From NCBI GenBank assembly GCA_022402535.1, contig JAKRSD010000027.1, forward strand, positions 1 to 64,000: a DNA stretch of 64,000 bases. Direction: 5' to 3'. The position numbers and the translations under genes were made by a program. Source of the stretch: Flavobacteriales bacterium (lineage in GTDB: Bacteria > Bacteroidota > Bacteroidia > CAIKAF01). The notes beneath the pieces were generated by a model. That model was given only the letters and a program-made list of their open reading frames with translations. It had not been told where the DNA came from and did not search any database. Of the stretch, positions 33,472 through 43,287 are shown piece by piece (the stretch's first letter is position 1; every line of letters begins with the position of its first letter).

Positions 33472-35262
33472 ATGACAGAAATTTTAAAATCGGCTTCTGC
33501 CGAAATTCTCAATACCTTATTTTCAGAAAAACTAAATCAGGACAATCGTTTTACATCTGCTGATTTTCTGATTAATACGCCTCCTGCGGATTTTCCCGGC
33601 GATTTAACGGTGGTTTTGTTTCCCGTTGCCAAAAGGGTTTCCGCCTCTCCGGTAGATTTGGGCAATGCTCTTGGCGAAGCATTGATGAAGCGTTTTTCGG
33701 AGCTCGCTTCTTTTGAAGTGGTAAAAGGATTTTTAAACCTCACGTATGCTGATTCATACCGCTTACAGGTATTCAACAACGTATATGCATCTATAGACAC
33801 GCTGTGGCAAAAACCACTTCCCGGTGCCGAAGCTGTTATGGTGGAATATCCTTCTCCCAATACCAATAAACCTTTGCATTTGGGCCATTTGCGTAACGTG
33901 TTTTTAGGACATTCTCTTTCGCGCATTTTAGAGGCCGATGGAAAAAAAGTGATTCCTGTATGTCTGTTTAACGACCGCGGCGTGCATATATGCAAAAGCA
34001 TGGTGGCCCGTCAGAAATTCATGCCGAACGAAACACCCGCATCTACCGGCATGAAACCCGATAAGTTTGTGGGAGAATGTTATGTGAAATTTTCCAACGC
34101 CTACAAAGAAGAAGTGGATGCGCTCGTAGCCACGGGAATTTCTAAAGAAGTAGCCGAAAAACAGGCCCCGCTTCAGAAAGAAGTGGAAGCCATGCTTATC
34201 CAATGGGAAGAAAATGACCCTGCCGTTCGCGCCTTATGGTCCGAAATGAATGGCTGGTGTTACGAGGGTATGCAGGTTACGTTTGACCGGCTGGGTATTT
34301 CGTTCGAAAAGAAATATTACGAATCTGAAATTTACAACATCGGTAAAGAAACCGTAAATGAAGGTTTGGAAAAAGGCGTTTTTTATACCCGCGAAGACGG
34401 CAGTGTATGGGTAAACCTTACCGATTGCGGCCTAGATGAAAAAGTGGTGTTACGCGCCAACGGTACCTCTATTTACATCACCCAGGATATTGCCATTGCA
34501 TACCAGAAACAGAAAGATTTTGAGTTCAATCAGTCGGTTTATGTGGTGGGAAATGAGCAGGATTATCACTTTAAGGTGTTGTTCGAAATATTGAAACGGT
34601 TGGGCATGAAAGCCGCCGACAAACTCTTTCATCTTTCCTATGGGATGGTGGAACTGCCCACAGGTAAAATGAAATCCCGCGAAGGAAAAGTGGTGGATGC
34701 CGACGATTTACTTGACGAAATGGTGGAAATTGCCCGCCAGAAAGCCGAATATGCCGGAAAAACAGGCGATTTCACGGGAGAAGAAAAGCAGGAATTATTC
34801 CGCCAGATCGGGTATGGGGCCTTGCGTTATTTCATTCTGAAAGTAGATCCAAAGAAAAAAATGATTTTTAATCCGGAAGAATCCATCGATATGCAGGGAA
34901 ATACCGGACCGTTTATTCAATATACTCATGCCCGTTGCCGCTCTCTGCTCAGAAAAGCCGGCAGTGTGGGCAATTCGTATGGAGGGTATATTCCTTTGGA
35001 TAAAGAATGGAAAATTGTGCGCCGCATAGCTGAACTTCCTGAGTTGATTAAAATGGCTTCCAAACAGATGGATCCTTCTTCGTTAGCCGCTTTTTCGTTT
35101 GAAACGGCAAAGGAATTTAATCAGTTTTATCAGGAAATTTCCATTCTGAACGAGGGCAGCGAAGATGCCCGTAATTTCCGCCTCATGCTTACGGATTTAA
35201 CGGCAAAAGCCTTGAAGAAATCCTTGTATCTGCTGGGTATAGAGGCTCCGGAGCGGATGTAG
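33472..35262 (+). CDS. argS: Arginyl-tRNA synthetase
   Basis: 596 residues, class I aminoacyl-tRNA synthetase charging tRNA-Arg in the cytoplasm. N-terminal Add-1 tRNA-binding domain (about 1-110), catalytic domain with the HIGH equivalent in PLHLGHLRN and the family motif EYPSPNTNKP before it, GKMKSREG as the KMSKS-like loop, and a C-terminal anticodon-binding helical domain with the terminal signature LYLLGIEAPERM. Start at the ATG 18 bases after the promoter. The stop is one base from the stop of the T9SS protein on the other strand. Confidence 0.96.
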   Translation: MTEILKSASAEILNTLFSEKLNQDNRFTSADFLINTPPADFPGDLTVVLFPVAKRVSASPVDLGNALGEALMKRFSELASFEVVKGFLNLTYADSYRLQVFNNVYASIDTLWQKPLPGAEAVMVEYPSPNTNKPLHLGHLRNVFLGHSLSRILEADGKKVIPVCLFNDRGVHICKSMVARQKFMPNETPASTGMKPDKFVGECYVKFSNAYKEEVDALVATGISKEVAEKQAPLQKEVEAMLIQWEENDPAVRALWSEMNGWCYEGMQVTFDRLGISFEKKYYESEIYNIGKETVNEGLEKGVFYTREDGSVWVNLTDCGLDEKVVLRANGTSIYITQDIAIAYQKQKDFEFNQSVYVVGNEQDYHFKVLFEILKRLGMKAADKLFHLSYGMVELPTGKMKSREGKVVDADDLLDEMVEIARQKAEYAGKTGDFTGEEKQELFRQIGYGALRYFILKVDPKKKMIFNPEESIDMQGNTGPFIQYTHARCRSLLRKAGSVGNSYGGYIPLDKEWKIVRRIAELPELIKMASKQMDPSSLAAFSFETAKEFNQFYQEISILNEGSEDARNFRLMLTDLTAKALKKSLYLLGIEAPERM

Positions 35263-35263
35263 A

Positions 35264-37912
35264 TTATTTGCGGACAATTTTTCGCACATACGAAGTCCCG
35301 TCGGCATCTTTGATTTCGACCATATAAATTCCTGCGCTCAAAGCCGATAAATCTATTTGAAATGTTTCATCACTGCAATGCTGCATTTGTTGAACGGTTT
35401 TGCCTTGAATGGAAAGTAAGGCAATGGTTTTGCATCCGTAGATTCCACTTGTTCTAATCTGTATCATATTATCCGTGGGCACAGGCCAAACTTCAATGCT
35501 TACCTTATTTTCTGCGATTTGCTCATTACTGAGTGTGCTCAAATCTAATCCCGATGGAAAAGATTGGGTATCGTACCAGTTTTGGATAATTTCGGGATAG
35601 GAGCAGAGGTCGCCCAATATAAAATCGAGCTGAGAGGTAGATGAATTTTTACGTAAGGTGGTAAATGCCCAGGTTATGTCAATTTCGCTGCCGGGTAATA
35701 AAGTGAAGGGACCTGTACGACCTAATCCTTTTGATAAATTTAAATCTAATGCGGGACTTCCAGGCATTGGATTGAAGCCGGTCCAGTAAAATCCGGGATC
35801 AATATTTTGAGTGCTGGTGAAATCAGGGTCAGAATTTCCGGGCATGGCATGGGTAGATAATACGGTCTGATTCCATAAGGGATTCAGAAATCCGTTTCCT
35901 CCATAATACTGAGGGCTATGAAAATTGCTTAAGTAAACCAGATTGTAGAAGTGGTTAAAAGGGGTTTCAACATCACCGCTAAAATCAGGATATATAAAAC
36001 CGCTAAGGTTTCTTTGTCCATTGCTGTTCAGTAGAATAATAGATTCAAAAATGTCACGGGTTCCTAATTGTTGTTCTGTATTTATAATTTCATTTTCGTC
36101 GGGTGAATAAAAATAAAACGCATGTTGTTTTACACAGGAACCGATCATTTTTCTTTTTTCGTTAAAACCTCCATAAGATAAATTACCAACAAATAAACTA
36201 TCCAGTGTTACGGGCGAACGATTAATAACCTTTAAATCCCAAAACAAGGTATAGTTTATTAAATCGTTCACTCCTGTGGCCGAATCATTTTCAAATCCAT
36301 AAATCATATTTACGTTTTCTACATTCAAAGAAAAATATATTGAATCATCTGTTAAAGGACCATCATTATTTACAAACCAAACAGCAAAATCACCTTTAAT
36401 ATCCGGATAATCGCCATGTTCGGGATTGTAAATTCCATCATTATTAAAATCAATGTATGGCGCATGAGTAATACAACCCTGTAAAGGGTTTCCGGGCCAA
36501 TTGGTAATGCTGTGATGGATTTGCAGGCTTCCGTTCTGTATGTTGCCCTGTTGAAAATGATATTTGAAATTTTCAATATCTAGTCGGTTAGCATCAAATA
36601 TTTGATTGTAAAACAAGACATTCGAAGTATGTGATTCAGGAATTATTGAAATAGTTCCCGGCATAAAATACCTTTGAGAGGTTGCATAGTTATCAATTAC
36701 TGAAATCCAATTATTACTTCCTGCTTTTTTTGCTGCAATAAATAAATTAGATGACCCTAACAGCGGATATTCCGGATTACTTTTAAGTGATAGTTGAGAT
36801 TGATGATTGTTCCAATTCTGCCCAAAAATGCTGGAATAATTTCTAATATTTACCTGCAAACCGGCAGAACCAATATCAAAATTATTATATGGTGTATCAT
36901 GATTCATGTAATAAAATGAAGAAAAGTTTACATGAGGGATATAATTTCCATAATCGGTTATGCACAATTTAGTTGAAAAAATCGAATACGCCTTTCCTTC
37001 AGTGCCTATGGCAATATAATTGCCCTTTTGGGAATCCTGATAAAATGTTTCACCTGTTTGGATGTTGGCAAAACACAATTTGTCATAATAAACCCAAAGA
37101 TTCCCATTATTATCTTTTGTGAGTTGATTACATTCTGTAAACCTTCTTCTATGGTCGTAAGGGAATATTAATGCAGGACTGACCAGTTGATTATTATATA
37201 AAATATACAATTTCCTGCCCTGTTTTATCCAAATGTATCCATCAGGAGATTGATAAGCTACAGAATAGATAGAATTAGCCTCTGCGGTGGGAATGATTTG
37301 CCAAAGATTTCCAAATTTAATAGATATGGAGTTTGGGTGAAAGACAAATAGCCGGTTTCCAACAACTGATGAATTTAAAACAGAATCAGATGCAATTAAT
37401 GAATTTTGCGTATTTATACTGCTCCATCCAGTGATATTATTATACAGAAATAACCCTTTATTTGTGGATACGTAAAGCGTACCGGTTGGGCTAAAATTTA
37501 TATTCCCGGCTATCAAATCGGGATTACCCATATCTGTAGGTGTAAATTGATTACAATCGGGTTGTATTTTAAAAACACCCAAATCTCCCGCAGAAATATA
37601 TACGTTATTGAAATAGGTAGTAATATTATATCCTTTATTGTTATTCAATCCTGTAAAAGACTGTGGTAAACAACTGTTTGCATGGTTAAATGCCTGAAAG
37701 TTGCCCTCACCATATTTTAATACACCTGTACTGAGTTTAAACCACAAATTATTTTGATAATCAATTACAGGAACATGATTTAATGTGCCACCGATTAACG
37801 GTAATTGAATTTCTGTGGTGTTGTAATTCAATTGAGCTTTAGATGAAACAAAGCAAAAAATCAAAAAACAGCTAACCAGATATTTTTTAAGATAATAAAC
37901 AGTAGGTTTCAT
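35264..37912 (-). CDS. Exported propeller-like protein with T9SS type A sorting domain
   Basis: 882 residues. The signal peptide ends SSKAQ at about 27. The N-terminal 320 residues have repeated W-rich units (NNLWFKLSTGVLKYGEG, GYIWIKQGRKLYI, GNLWVYYDKLCF) like two-component-regulator-type beta-propeller blades. The middle (about 330-780) has EF-hand-like DFNNDGIYNPEHGDYPDI and beta-sandwich-looking sequence. The last 75 residues (VEVWPVPTDN to YVRKIVRK) are a T9SS type A C-terminal domain, so it should be exported across the outer membrane and attached or released. The function is unknown. The gene is AT-rich compared with neighbours. Confidence 0.85.
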   Translation of the reverse strand: MKPTVYYLKKYLVSCFLIFCFVSSKAQLNYNTTEIQLPLIGGTLNHVPVIDYQNNLWFKLSTGVLKYGEGNFQAFNHANSCLPQSFTGLNNNKGYNITTYFNNVYISAGDLGVFKIQPDCNQFTPTDMGNPDLIAGNINFSPTGTLYVSTNKGLFLYNNITGWSSINTQNSLIASDSVLNSSVVGNRLFVFHPNSISIKFGNLWQIIPTAEANSIYSVAYQSPDGYIWIKQGRKLYILYNNQLVSPALIFPYDHRRRFTECNQLTKDNNGNLWVYYDKLCFANIQTGETFYQDSQKGNYIAIGTEGKAYSIFSTKLCITDYGNYIPHVNFSSFYYMNHDTPYNNFDIGSAGLQVNIRNYSSIFGQNWNNHQSQLSLKSNPEYPLLGSSNLFIAAKKAGSNNWISVIDNYATSQRYFMPGTISIIPESHTSNVLFYNQIFDANRLDIENFKYHFQQGNIQNGSLQIHHSITNWPGNPLQGCITHAPYIDFNNDGIYNPEHGDYPDIKGDFAVWFVNNDGPLTDDSIYFSLNVENVNMIYGFENDSATGVNDLINYTLFWDLKVINRSPVTLDSLFVGNLSYGGFNEKRKMIGSCVKQHAFYFYSPDENEIINTEQQLGTRDIFESIILLNSNGQRNLSGFIYPDFSGDVETPFNHFYNLVYLSNFHSPQYYGGNGFLNPLWNQTVLSTHAMPGNSDPDFTSTQNIDPGFYWTGFNPMPGSPALDLNLSKGLGRTGPFTLLPGSEIDITWAFTTLRKNSSTSQLDFILGDLCSYPEIIQNWYDTQSFPSGLDLSTLSNEQIAENKVSIEVWPVPTDNMIQIRTSGIYGCKTIALLSIQGKTVQQMQHCSDETFQIDLSALSAGIYMVEIKDADGTSYVRKIVRK

Positions 37913-37937
37913 AAGCAGGAAGTTATAAGTTACACTA

Positions 37938-37945
37938 CAAACTTA
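37938..37945 (-). promoter_or_regulatory. -7 promoter element (TAAGTTTG) of the propeller gene
   Basis: Exact TAnnTTTG match on the minus strand, 25 bases from the ATG. Confidence 0.55.
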
Positions 37946-38014
37946 ACATACCTGTTAAAGTTTTAAAATAACATTTTTTCAGTCTTATCGGACAATTACC
38001 GCAGTACGATAACC

Positions 38015-38281
38015 TTAAGCTTTGGGCAGCACTTTAAACACAAACGGGCTTTTTCCGTATTGTTCGCCTTCGCCTTCCAGTTCAATTTCGGGCGTGGTTT
38101 CCACGGTAACCCGTTTTCCTTTCAATATCTGGATATGTTTGTTTTTGGTGAACGTGCCATTGCCCAGATCAATTCCTGGTTTTGAAATGTCTTTTATTAA
38201 TGTAACTGCTTTATAGCCTTCGTTAAGTGAAATTTGGTAATGAAATAGGTAAGCAAAAACTTTGTGTTCAAAATGTTTAGT
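38015..38281 (-). pseudogene. C-terminal remnant of a diacylglycerol/lipid kinase
   Basis: An open frame of 88 codons with no start, ending in TAA at 38015. It reads AVTLIKDISKPG, NGTFTKNKHIQILKGK, RVTVETTPEIELEGEGE and SPFVFKVLPKA, which fits the C-terminal lobe of YegS/BmrU-type lipid kinases, where the last strand ends in a FEVLPKA-like tail. The N-terminal kinase domain with GGDGT is missing; upstream is gldA at once, and an in-frame stop precedes the open part. A short internal loss near SKPGIDLGNG is likely. I read it as a decayed gene. Confidence 0.6.
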
Positions 38282-38316
38282 TTAATCCAATTCGGATTTG
38301 TAGTATCCTCCAAATG

Positions 38317-39225
38317 CTACTTCTTCGTCAACGAACGGAACACATCTTCCAGGTTTTGTTCTGATTTTTTTACGGTGAGCAGCGTCAATCCTTCTTTTAC
38401 GGCCAATTGAAACAGGTCGGTGCGGATATCGAATTGCGTATCGGCTTCTATCACATAGGCATTTGCACCGGCGGTTTCTACCCGGCGTACTCCCTTAATC
38501 TGCTTGATTTTCTGCGTATCCACGGGTTTGTCGTATTCCGCATAAAAAGTGTGGGTGCTGATTTTGTTTTTGCGCAGGGCATCCATTTTATCGTCTGCCG
38601 CCAATTTTCCCTGATTAATGATAATCACCCGCCCGCAGATGGCCTCCACTTCCTGCATGATGTGGGTGGAAAGCATCACCGTTTTTTCGCGCCCCAGCTC
38701 AATAATCAGTTGGCGTATATCGGCCAATTGATTGGGATCCAATCCCGAAGTGGGTTCGTCGAGAATTAGCACCTGAGGGTCGTGAATCAGGGCCTGTGCC
38801 AAACCCACACGCTGTTTGTAGCCTTTAGAAAGCTGTCCGATTTTTTTGTGTTGTTCGGGGGTAAGTCCGGTGATGCCCACCATATCATTTACCCGGGCTG
38901 TTTTGTTTTTCAGTCCGTAAATGCCCGCAATAAATTCCAGATATTCCTTCACATACATGTCGAAATAAAGCGGATTGCTTTCGGGCAGATAGCCCACGGA
39001 ACGTTTTACAGCTTCGGATTCTTCGTTCACATCAAACCCGCATACGGTGGCTTTTCCTTCGGTTTGCGGAATATATCCGGTAAGGATTTTCATCATGGTG
39101 GATTTCCCGGCACCGTTAGGCCCCAGAAAACCAACGATTTCGCCGGTTTTAATTTCAAAAGAGATATTGTCAAGAGCCTTTTGGTCGCCGTATAACTTGG
39201 TAATTTGTCGGACAGTGATGGACAT
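38317..39225 (-). CDS. gldA: Gliding-motility ABC transporter ATPase GldA
   Basis: 302-residue ABC ATPase. Walker A GPNGAGKST at about 35-43, Q-loop LPESNPLY, signature LSKGYKQRVG, Walker B VLILDEPTSGLD, H-loop STHIM, and a C-terminal extension ending in QNLEDVFRSLTKK. This matches GldA, the ATPase that works with the GldF-GldG permease in gliding flavobacteria; gldF and gldG are not next to it. Related ABC-2 ATPases are close, so the exact role is less certain than the class. Confidence 0.8.
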   Translation of the reverse strand: MSITVRQITKLYGDQKALDNISFEIKTGEIVGFLGPNGAGKSTMMKILTGYIPQTEGKATVCGFDVNEESEAVKRSVGYLPESNPLYFDMYVKEYLEFIAGIYGLKNKTARVNDMVGITGLTPEQHKKIGQLSKGYKQRVGLAQALIHDPQVLILDEPTSGLDPNQLADIRQLIIELGREKTVMLSTHIMQEVEAICGRVIIINQGKLAADDKMDALRKNKISTHTFYAEYDKPVDTQKIKQIKGVRRVETAGANAYVIEADTQFDIRTDLFQLAVKEGLTLLTVKKSEQNLEDVFRSLTKK

Positions 39226-39305
39226 TGTGAAAATTTAATGCAAAAATGAATGAATAAAACGGAAAAGCTTGTGCAATTTTGTAGAGTTTCCGTAAAAGTA
39301 GAAAA

Positions 39306-40598
39306 ATGACCGCATATCCGGATATTCCGTTGGCCGAACGCATGCGCCCCCGAACCATTCACGATTACATCGGACAGGCACATCTGTTGGGGAATAACGG
39401 TCCCATTGCTGGTATGTTGAAGTCCGGCGTGTTGCCTTCCCTGTTGTTTTGGGGACCGCCGGGCACGGGAAAAACCACGCTGGCCCTGTTACTGGCCGAA
39501 GAATTCAAACGTCCGTTTTTTCAGTTGAGTGCCATCAGTGCCGGAGTGAAGGATGTGCGCGAAGTATTGGACAGTGCCTCTAAGCAGGGCATGTTTTCTA
39601 CCTCCGGTAAACCGGTGTTGTTTATTGATGAAATTCACCGGTTCAGCAAATCGCAGCAGGACAGTCTGCTGGGTGCGGTGGAAAAAGGCGTGGTCACCCT
39701 GATCGGAGCCACTACCGAAAATCCTTCGTTTGAAGTGATTCCCGCCTTATTGTCGCGCTGTCGTGTGTATGTGCTGGAATCCCATTCGGCCGAAGAACTC
39801 AAAGAAATTGCCCTTAGGGCGGTGAAAGAGGATGACTATTTATCCGGCATTGATATTCAAATCACTGAATGGGATGCTCTTTTGCGTGTTTCGAGCGGAG
39901 ATGCCCGAAAACTGCTGAATGCGTTGGAACTGGCTGTGGGCATGTATGCCGAATCGGGGGCCGTGGTGTTGGACAATGAAAAAATTACCCGTGCGGTTAC
40001 GGAGCAGATAAGCCGATATGACAAATCGGGCGAAATGCATTACGATATCATTTCGGCATTCATCAAATCGGTGCGGGGCAGCGACCCCGATGCGGCCGTG
40101 TATTGGCTGGCCCGCATGCTGAATGGGGGAGAAGACGTGAAATTTATTGCCCGCAGGCTGATGATTCTGGCGGCGGAAGATATCGGTCTGGCGAATCCGC
40201 AGGCCTTGGTGGTGGCCAATAATACGCTTCAGGCGGTATCGGTAATCGGTATGCCCGAATCCAGAATTATACTTTCCCAGACGGCCATTTATCTGGCATT
40301 GAGCGCCAAGAGCAATTCGGCTTATAAAGCCATTAATCAGGCTATGGATTTTGCCCAAAAATCCGGCGATCTGCCTGTTCCCTTGTATTTAAGAAATGCA
40401 CCCACCAAACTCATGAAAGAGTTGGGATACGGAGAAGAATATCATTATCCGCATGATTTTGAAGGTAATTTTACGCCACAGGAATACCTGCCCAAAGAAA
40501 TCAGCGGAACCCGTTTTTATCAATCGGGTAAAAACCGCATGGAAGAAGAATTTCAAAAACGGCTTGCACAACTTTGGAAAGACAAATATTCGGAATGA
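39306..40598 (+). CDS. rarA: Replication-associated recombination protein A
   Basis: 430-residue AAA+ ATPase (RarA/MgsA/WRNIP1) acting at stalled replication forks. Starts PLAERMRPRTIHDYIGQ; Walker A GPPGTGKTT near 50-58, Walker B LFIDEIHRF, sensor 1 GATTENPSFEV, arginine finger SRC, and a C-terminal tetramerisation domain with GSDPDAAVYWLARML and YHYPHDFEGNF. The metallophosphoesterase gene overlaps its stop by four bases. Confidence 0.96.
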   Translation: MTAYPDIPLAERMRPRTIHDYIGQAHLLGNNGPIAGMLKSGVLPSLLFWGPPGTGKTTLALLLAEEFKRPFFQLSAISAGVKDVREVLDSASKQGMFSTSGKPVLFIDEIHRFSKSQQDSLLGAVEKGVVTLIGATTENPSFEVIPALLSRCRVYVLESHSAEELKEIALRAVKEDDYLSGIDIQITEWDALLRVSSGDARKLLNALELAVGMYAESGAVVLDNEKITRAVTEQISRYDKSGEMHYDIISAFIKSVRGSDPDAAVYWLARMLNGGEDVKFIARRLMILAAEDIGLANPQALVVANNTLQAVSVIGMPESRIILSQTAIYLALSAKSNSAYKAINQAMDFAQKSGDLPVPLYLRNAPTKLMKELGYGEEYHYPHDFEGNFTPQEYLPKEISGTRFYQSGKNRMEEEFQKRLAQLWKDKYSE

Positions 40599-41611
40599 TG
40601 AAGTGGGGGTTCACGGTTATCTTATCGGGAATTTTACTTTCCGCCCCGGCGCAAAAAGTCATCTATTCCGATTGGGGAATTCCGCAGGCAGGAAAACCCC
40701 GGTTTGCTTTTGTCCACATTACGGATATTCACATCGGGGAAGCCGCTGCCGAAGGAGATTACGGAACACCCGGCTGGCTTGATGCACCGCCTGACATAAC
40801 ACAGGAAGGTTATTCGGCCCAACGCCTGCGCAAATCGGTGGAATGGATAAACCGGCATGCCGCCGAGCATAATATTCAATGGGTTATGGTTACCGGCGAT
40901 TTAACCGACAGCGGAGAACTCTCGGAGTTTTTGAAATGCCGCGAAATATTGGATCTGCTCACGATTCCGTACGTTCCGGTGATTGGCAACCATGATGTAT
41001 GGCCTTATACCCGAAATTCGGAATCGGTCCATCCCTGCGGAGATTCGTTGTTGAATAAGGTGTTTGCCGACCAATTTTTTAAACTAAGCCGCACGTTTGA
41101 AAATTGGCATGACGGAACCCGACTTATCCGAACCTATAATCCCGAACGGAATCAGTACAATTATCTGCAGAATTATTCCTTTTCAGAAGGGGATGCGCAG
41201 TTCATCGTTACGGATTTCGGCACCCGAAAACATGCGGGAAAGGGCGAACCCGGCGTGGGACCCAGAGCCGATTTACATGATTTTGAAGGAGGTACTTTGC
41301 CCTGGCTTCAGCAGCAATTGGCGCAACTGCCCGCAAACATAAAACAGGTGTATATTTTTTCGCACTGGCCCATGATGAAAGAGCCCATCAATTTTCATTT
41401 TGCCTTCAGTTATGCGAAGTACAAACGCATTGCCCACGTGTTGTATCCGCACAGAAATAAATTAGCCTATTGGCTTTCAGGGCATATTCATCGCAGACAT
41501 GTGCAGTCTATAACCCTGCCCGGCCAAAGCGAAGAAATCATGGTCTGTGTGGAAACTTCGGCCAATAAAAAACACGAGGAAGGTTATTTTCGCATTATCC
41601 GGGTGTGGTAA
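40595..41611 (+). CDS. Exported calcineurin-like metallophosphoesterase
   Basis: 338 residues. Start at the ATG overlapping the rarA stop (ATGA); ATG at 40598 is an alternative. The signal peptide ends SAPAQ near 20. Di-metal motifs in order: HITDIHIG, VTGDLTDSG, VIGNHDVWP, FSHWPMM and SGHIHRR. It probably hydrolyses a phosphodiester in the periplasm or at the surface; the substrate is unknown. Its last 17 bp overlap the end of aroE on the other strand. Confidence 0.88.
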   Translation: MMKWGFTVILSGILLSAPAQKVIYSDWGIPQAGKPRFAFVHITDIHIGEAAAEGDYGTPGWLDAPPDITQEGYSAQRLRKSVEWINRHAAEHNIQWVMVTGDLTDSGELSEFLKCREILDLLTIPYVPVIGNHDVWPYTRNSESVHPCGDSLLNKVFADQFFKLSRTFENWHDGTRLIRTYNPERNQYNYLQNYSFSEGDAQFIVTDFGTRKHAGKGEPGVGPRADLHDFEGGTLPWLQQQLAQLPANIKQVYIFSHWPMMKEPINFHFAFSYAKYKRIAHVLYPHRNKLAYWLSGHIHRRHVQSITLPGQSEEIMVCVETSANKKHEEGYFRIIRVW

Positions 41612-42347
41612 CTGGTTCCGGATTCCAAAGTTTCCAGGAGGCTTCGGCCTGTATCCGCAGCATTTTTTCACCGTTGAGCGTAGTGGCTTCCCGCTCCATT
41701 CCTTCGTGCAAAAAGCCGGTCATGGGCGGGTTGTAGATTAAATCGAACAGCACATGCATATCTGAAATTCCCTCGTAGGGTATCTGCGGTTTTTGTTCAA
41801 TATGGGGAAACATGCCCACAGGAGTACAGTTGATAATCAGTTTATTACGGCGGATGATTTCTTCTGTTAGTTCATCATACGACAGGGTATTTTCTGCTTT
41901 TTCTCTGGAAACAAATTGCACTTCCATCCCGGTTTTTTGTAGAAAATAAGCCACCGTTTTGGCGCTTCCTCCCGAACCTAAAATGAGTGCGGAAGTCATG
42001 TACCATTCCAGATGAGGTTTGAGGGTTTCGGAAATGCCGTAAATATCCGTGTTGTACCCGGTGGTTTTTCCGTTTTGAATCACTAAGCAGTTAACCGAAC
42101 CGATTTCCTTCGCCACGGGATGCACTTCATCCAAAAAAGGTATGACGGATTCTTTGTAGGGAATGGTAACATTCAACCCGCATAAACCGGGATGTTCAGC
42201 AATGAGTTGGTGAAACTCTTCTATCGATTGCAGTTCGAAATTTTGATACTTGGTATTGGCAATATGTTCCCGTTCAAATTTTCGGGTAAAATAATCCTTG
42301 GAAAAGGAATGGGATAACGGTTTTCCTATGAGGCCGAAAAGGCGCAT
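41595..42347 (-). CDS. aroE: Shikimate dehydrogenase
   Basis: 250-residue NADPH-dependent enzyme of aromatic amino-acid synthesis, reducing 3-dehydroshikimate. Substrate site GKPLSHSFS at the N-terminus, catalytic Lys in NVTIPYKE, Asp in GYNTDIYG, dinucleotide-binding LGSGGSAKTV, and NCTPVGMFP with the late YNPPMT motif. The ATG overlaps the DUF368 stop by one base, so it is in an operon with DUF368 and probably the genes before it. Confidence 0.95.
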   Translation of the reverse strand: MRLFGLIGKPLSHSFSKDYFTRKFEREHIANTKYQNFELQSIEEFHQLIAEHPGLCGLNVTIPYKESVIPFLDEVHPVAKEIGSVNCLVIQNGKTTGYNTDIYGISETLKPHLEWYMTSALILGSGGSAKTVAYFLQKTGMEVQFVSREKAENTLSYDELTEEIIRRNKLIINCTPVGMFPHIEQKPQIPYEGISDMHVLFDLIYNPPMTGFLHEGMEREATTLNGEKMLRIQAEASWKLWNPEPVTTPG

Positions 42348-43285
42348 CAGGCTTTGGTGTTGAGTTTTTGCGAAATGCGCTCAATGCCAAAAACGAGGGT
42401 AAAACCGAGCAGTGCCAGTCCGATGGATAGCAGAATCTGCGGATCCTGTTGTAATATTTCTTCGTAAGCCGCGGGGCTGATGCTTTCTTCTAAAAAGGGA
42501 ACTTCTTCGCCTTTGGAATTTATACGGGTTTCCAATACTTTTTTCCAGGGCCATACTTTATTCAGCGAGCCGATCATAAACCCGGTGAGTAAAGCCAGTG
42601 TAGCTTGATGAAAACGTTTGAACATGAAAGAAACCACCCGGGCAAAGCTCAACAAACCCACCAGACAGCCCGCTCCGAAAAAGAAGATGACTTCAAAATC
42701 CATGGATTTAAGTGAATCCATGATAAATTGGTATTTTCCCATGAGCAACAGAATAAAACTGCCCGAAATACCGGGGAGAATCATGGCGCAGATGGCAATG
42801 GCTCCGCTGAAAAAGATAACGGGATTACTGTTAGCGGTTTCAGAGGGAGCGGCAATGGTGATGATGTAAGCGATTACAGTTCCGATAAGAAACAATACCA
42901 CACTCTGCACATCCATTTTTTTCATGCTTTTGGCCACAAATACGGTAGAAGCCAAAATCAGCCCGAAAAAGAAAGACCAAACGGGAATGGGGTAATTTTT
43001 TAACAGGCCCGTAATTACGCCGGCCAACGTAACGACCGATGTGCCGATTCCTGCCAATAACACCCCCATGAAAAAAATGTTGGCTTTCTCAAAAGCGGCT
43101 TTAAATTTTCCGGTGAAAAACAATTTTAACGCTTCGGGCACGGAGCGTATGCTGTTGATGAGTTCTTCGTATATACCGGTGATAAAAGCAATGGTTCCGC
43201 CACTTACGCCCGGAACCACATCGGCTGCTCCCATGCCCATTCCTTTCAGATAAAGGAATACATAGTCTTTAATGCTTCGTTTCAA
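42347..43285 (-). CDS. DUF368 membrane protein
   Basis: 312 residues with about eight to nine transmembrane helices. The N-terminal hallmark GMGMGAADVVPGVSGGTIAF and the second repeat ICAMILPGISGSFILL are the paired P-G-x-S-G motifs of DUF368. Family members have been implicated in undecaprenyl-phosphate (C55-P) recycling across the membrane; that would fit a cell-wall role but is knowledge of the family, not visible here. Two bases separate it from the rhodanese gene. Confidence 0.92.
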   Translation of the reverse strand: MKRSIKDYVFLYLKGMGMGAADVVPGVSGGTIAFITGIYEELINSIRSVPEALKLFFTGKFKAAFEKANIFFMGVLLAGIGTSVVTLAGVITGLLKNYPIPVWSFFFGLILASTVFVAKSMKKMDVQSVVLFLIGTVIAYIITIAAPSETANSNPVIFFSGAIAICAMILPGISGSFILLLMGKYQFIMDSLKSMDFEVIFFFGAGCLVGLLSFARVVSFMFKRFHQATLALLTGFMIGSLNKVWPWKKVLETRINSKGEEVPFLEESISPAAYEEILQQDPQILLSIGLALLGFTLVFGIERISQKLNTKA

Positions 43286-43287
43286 AA

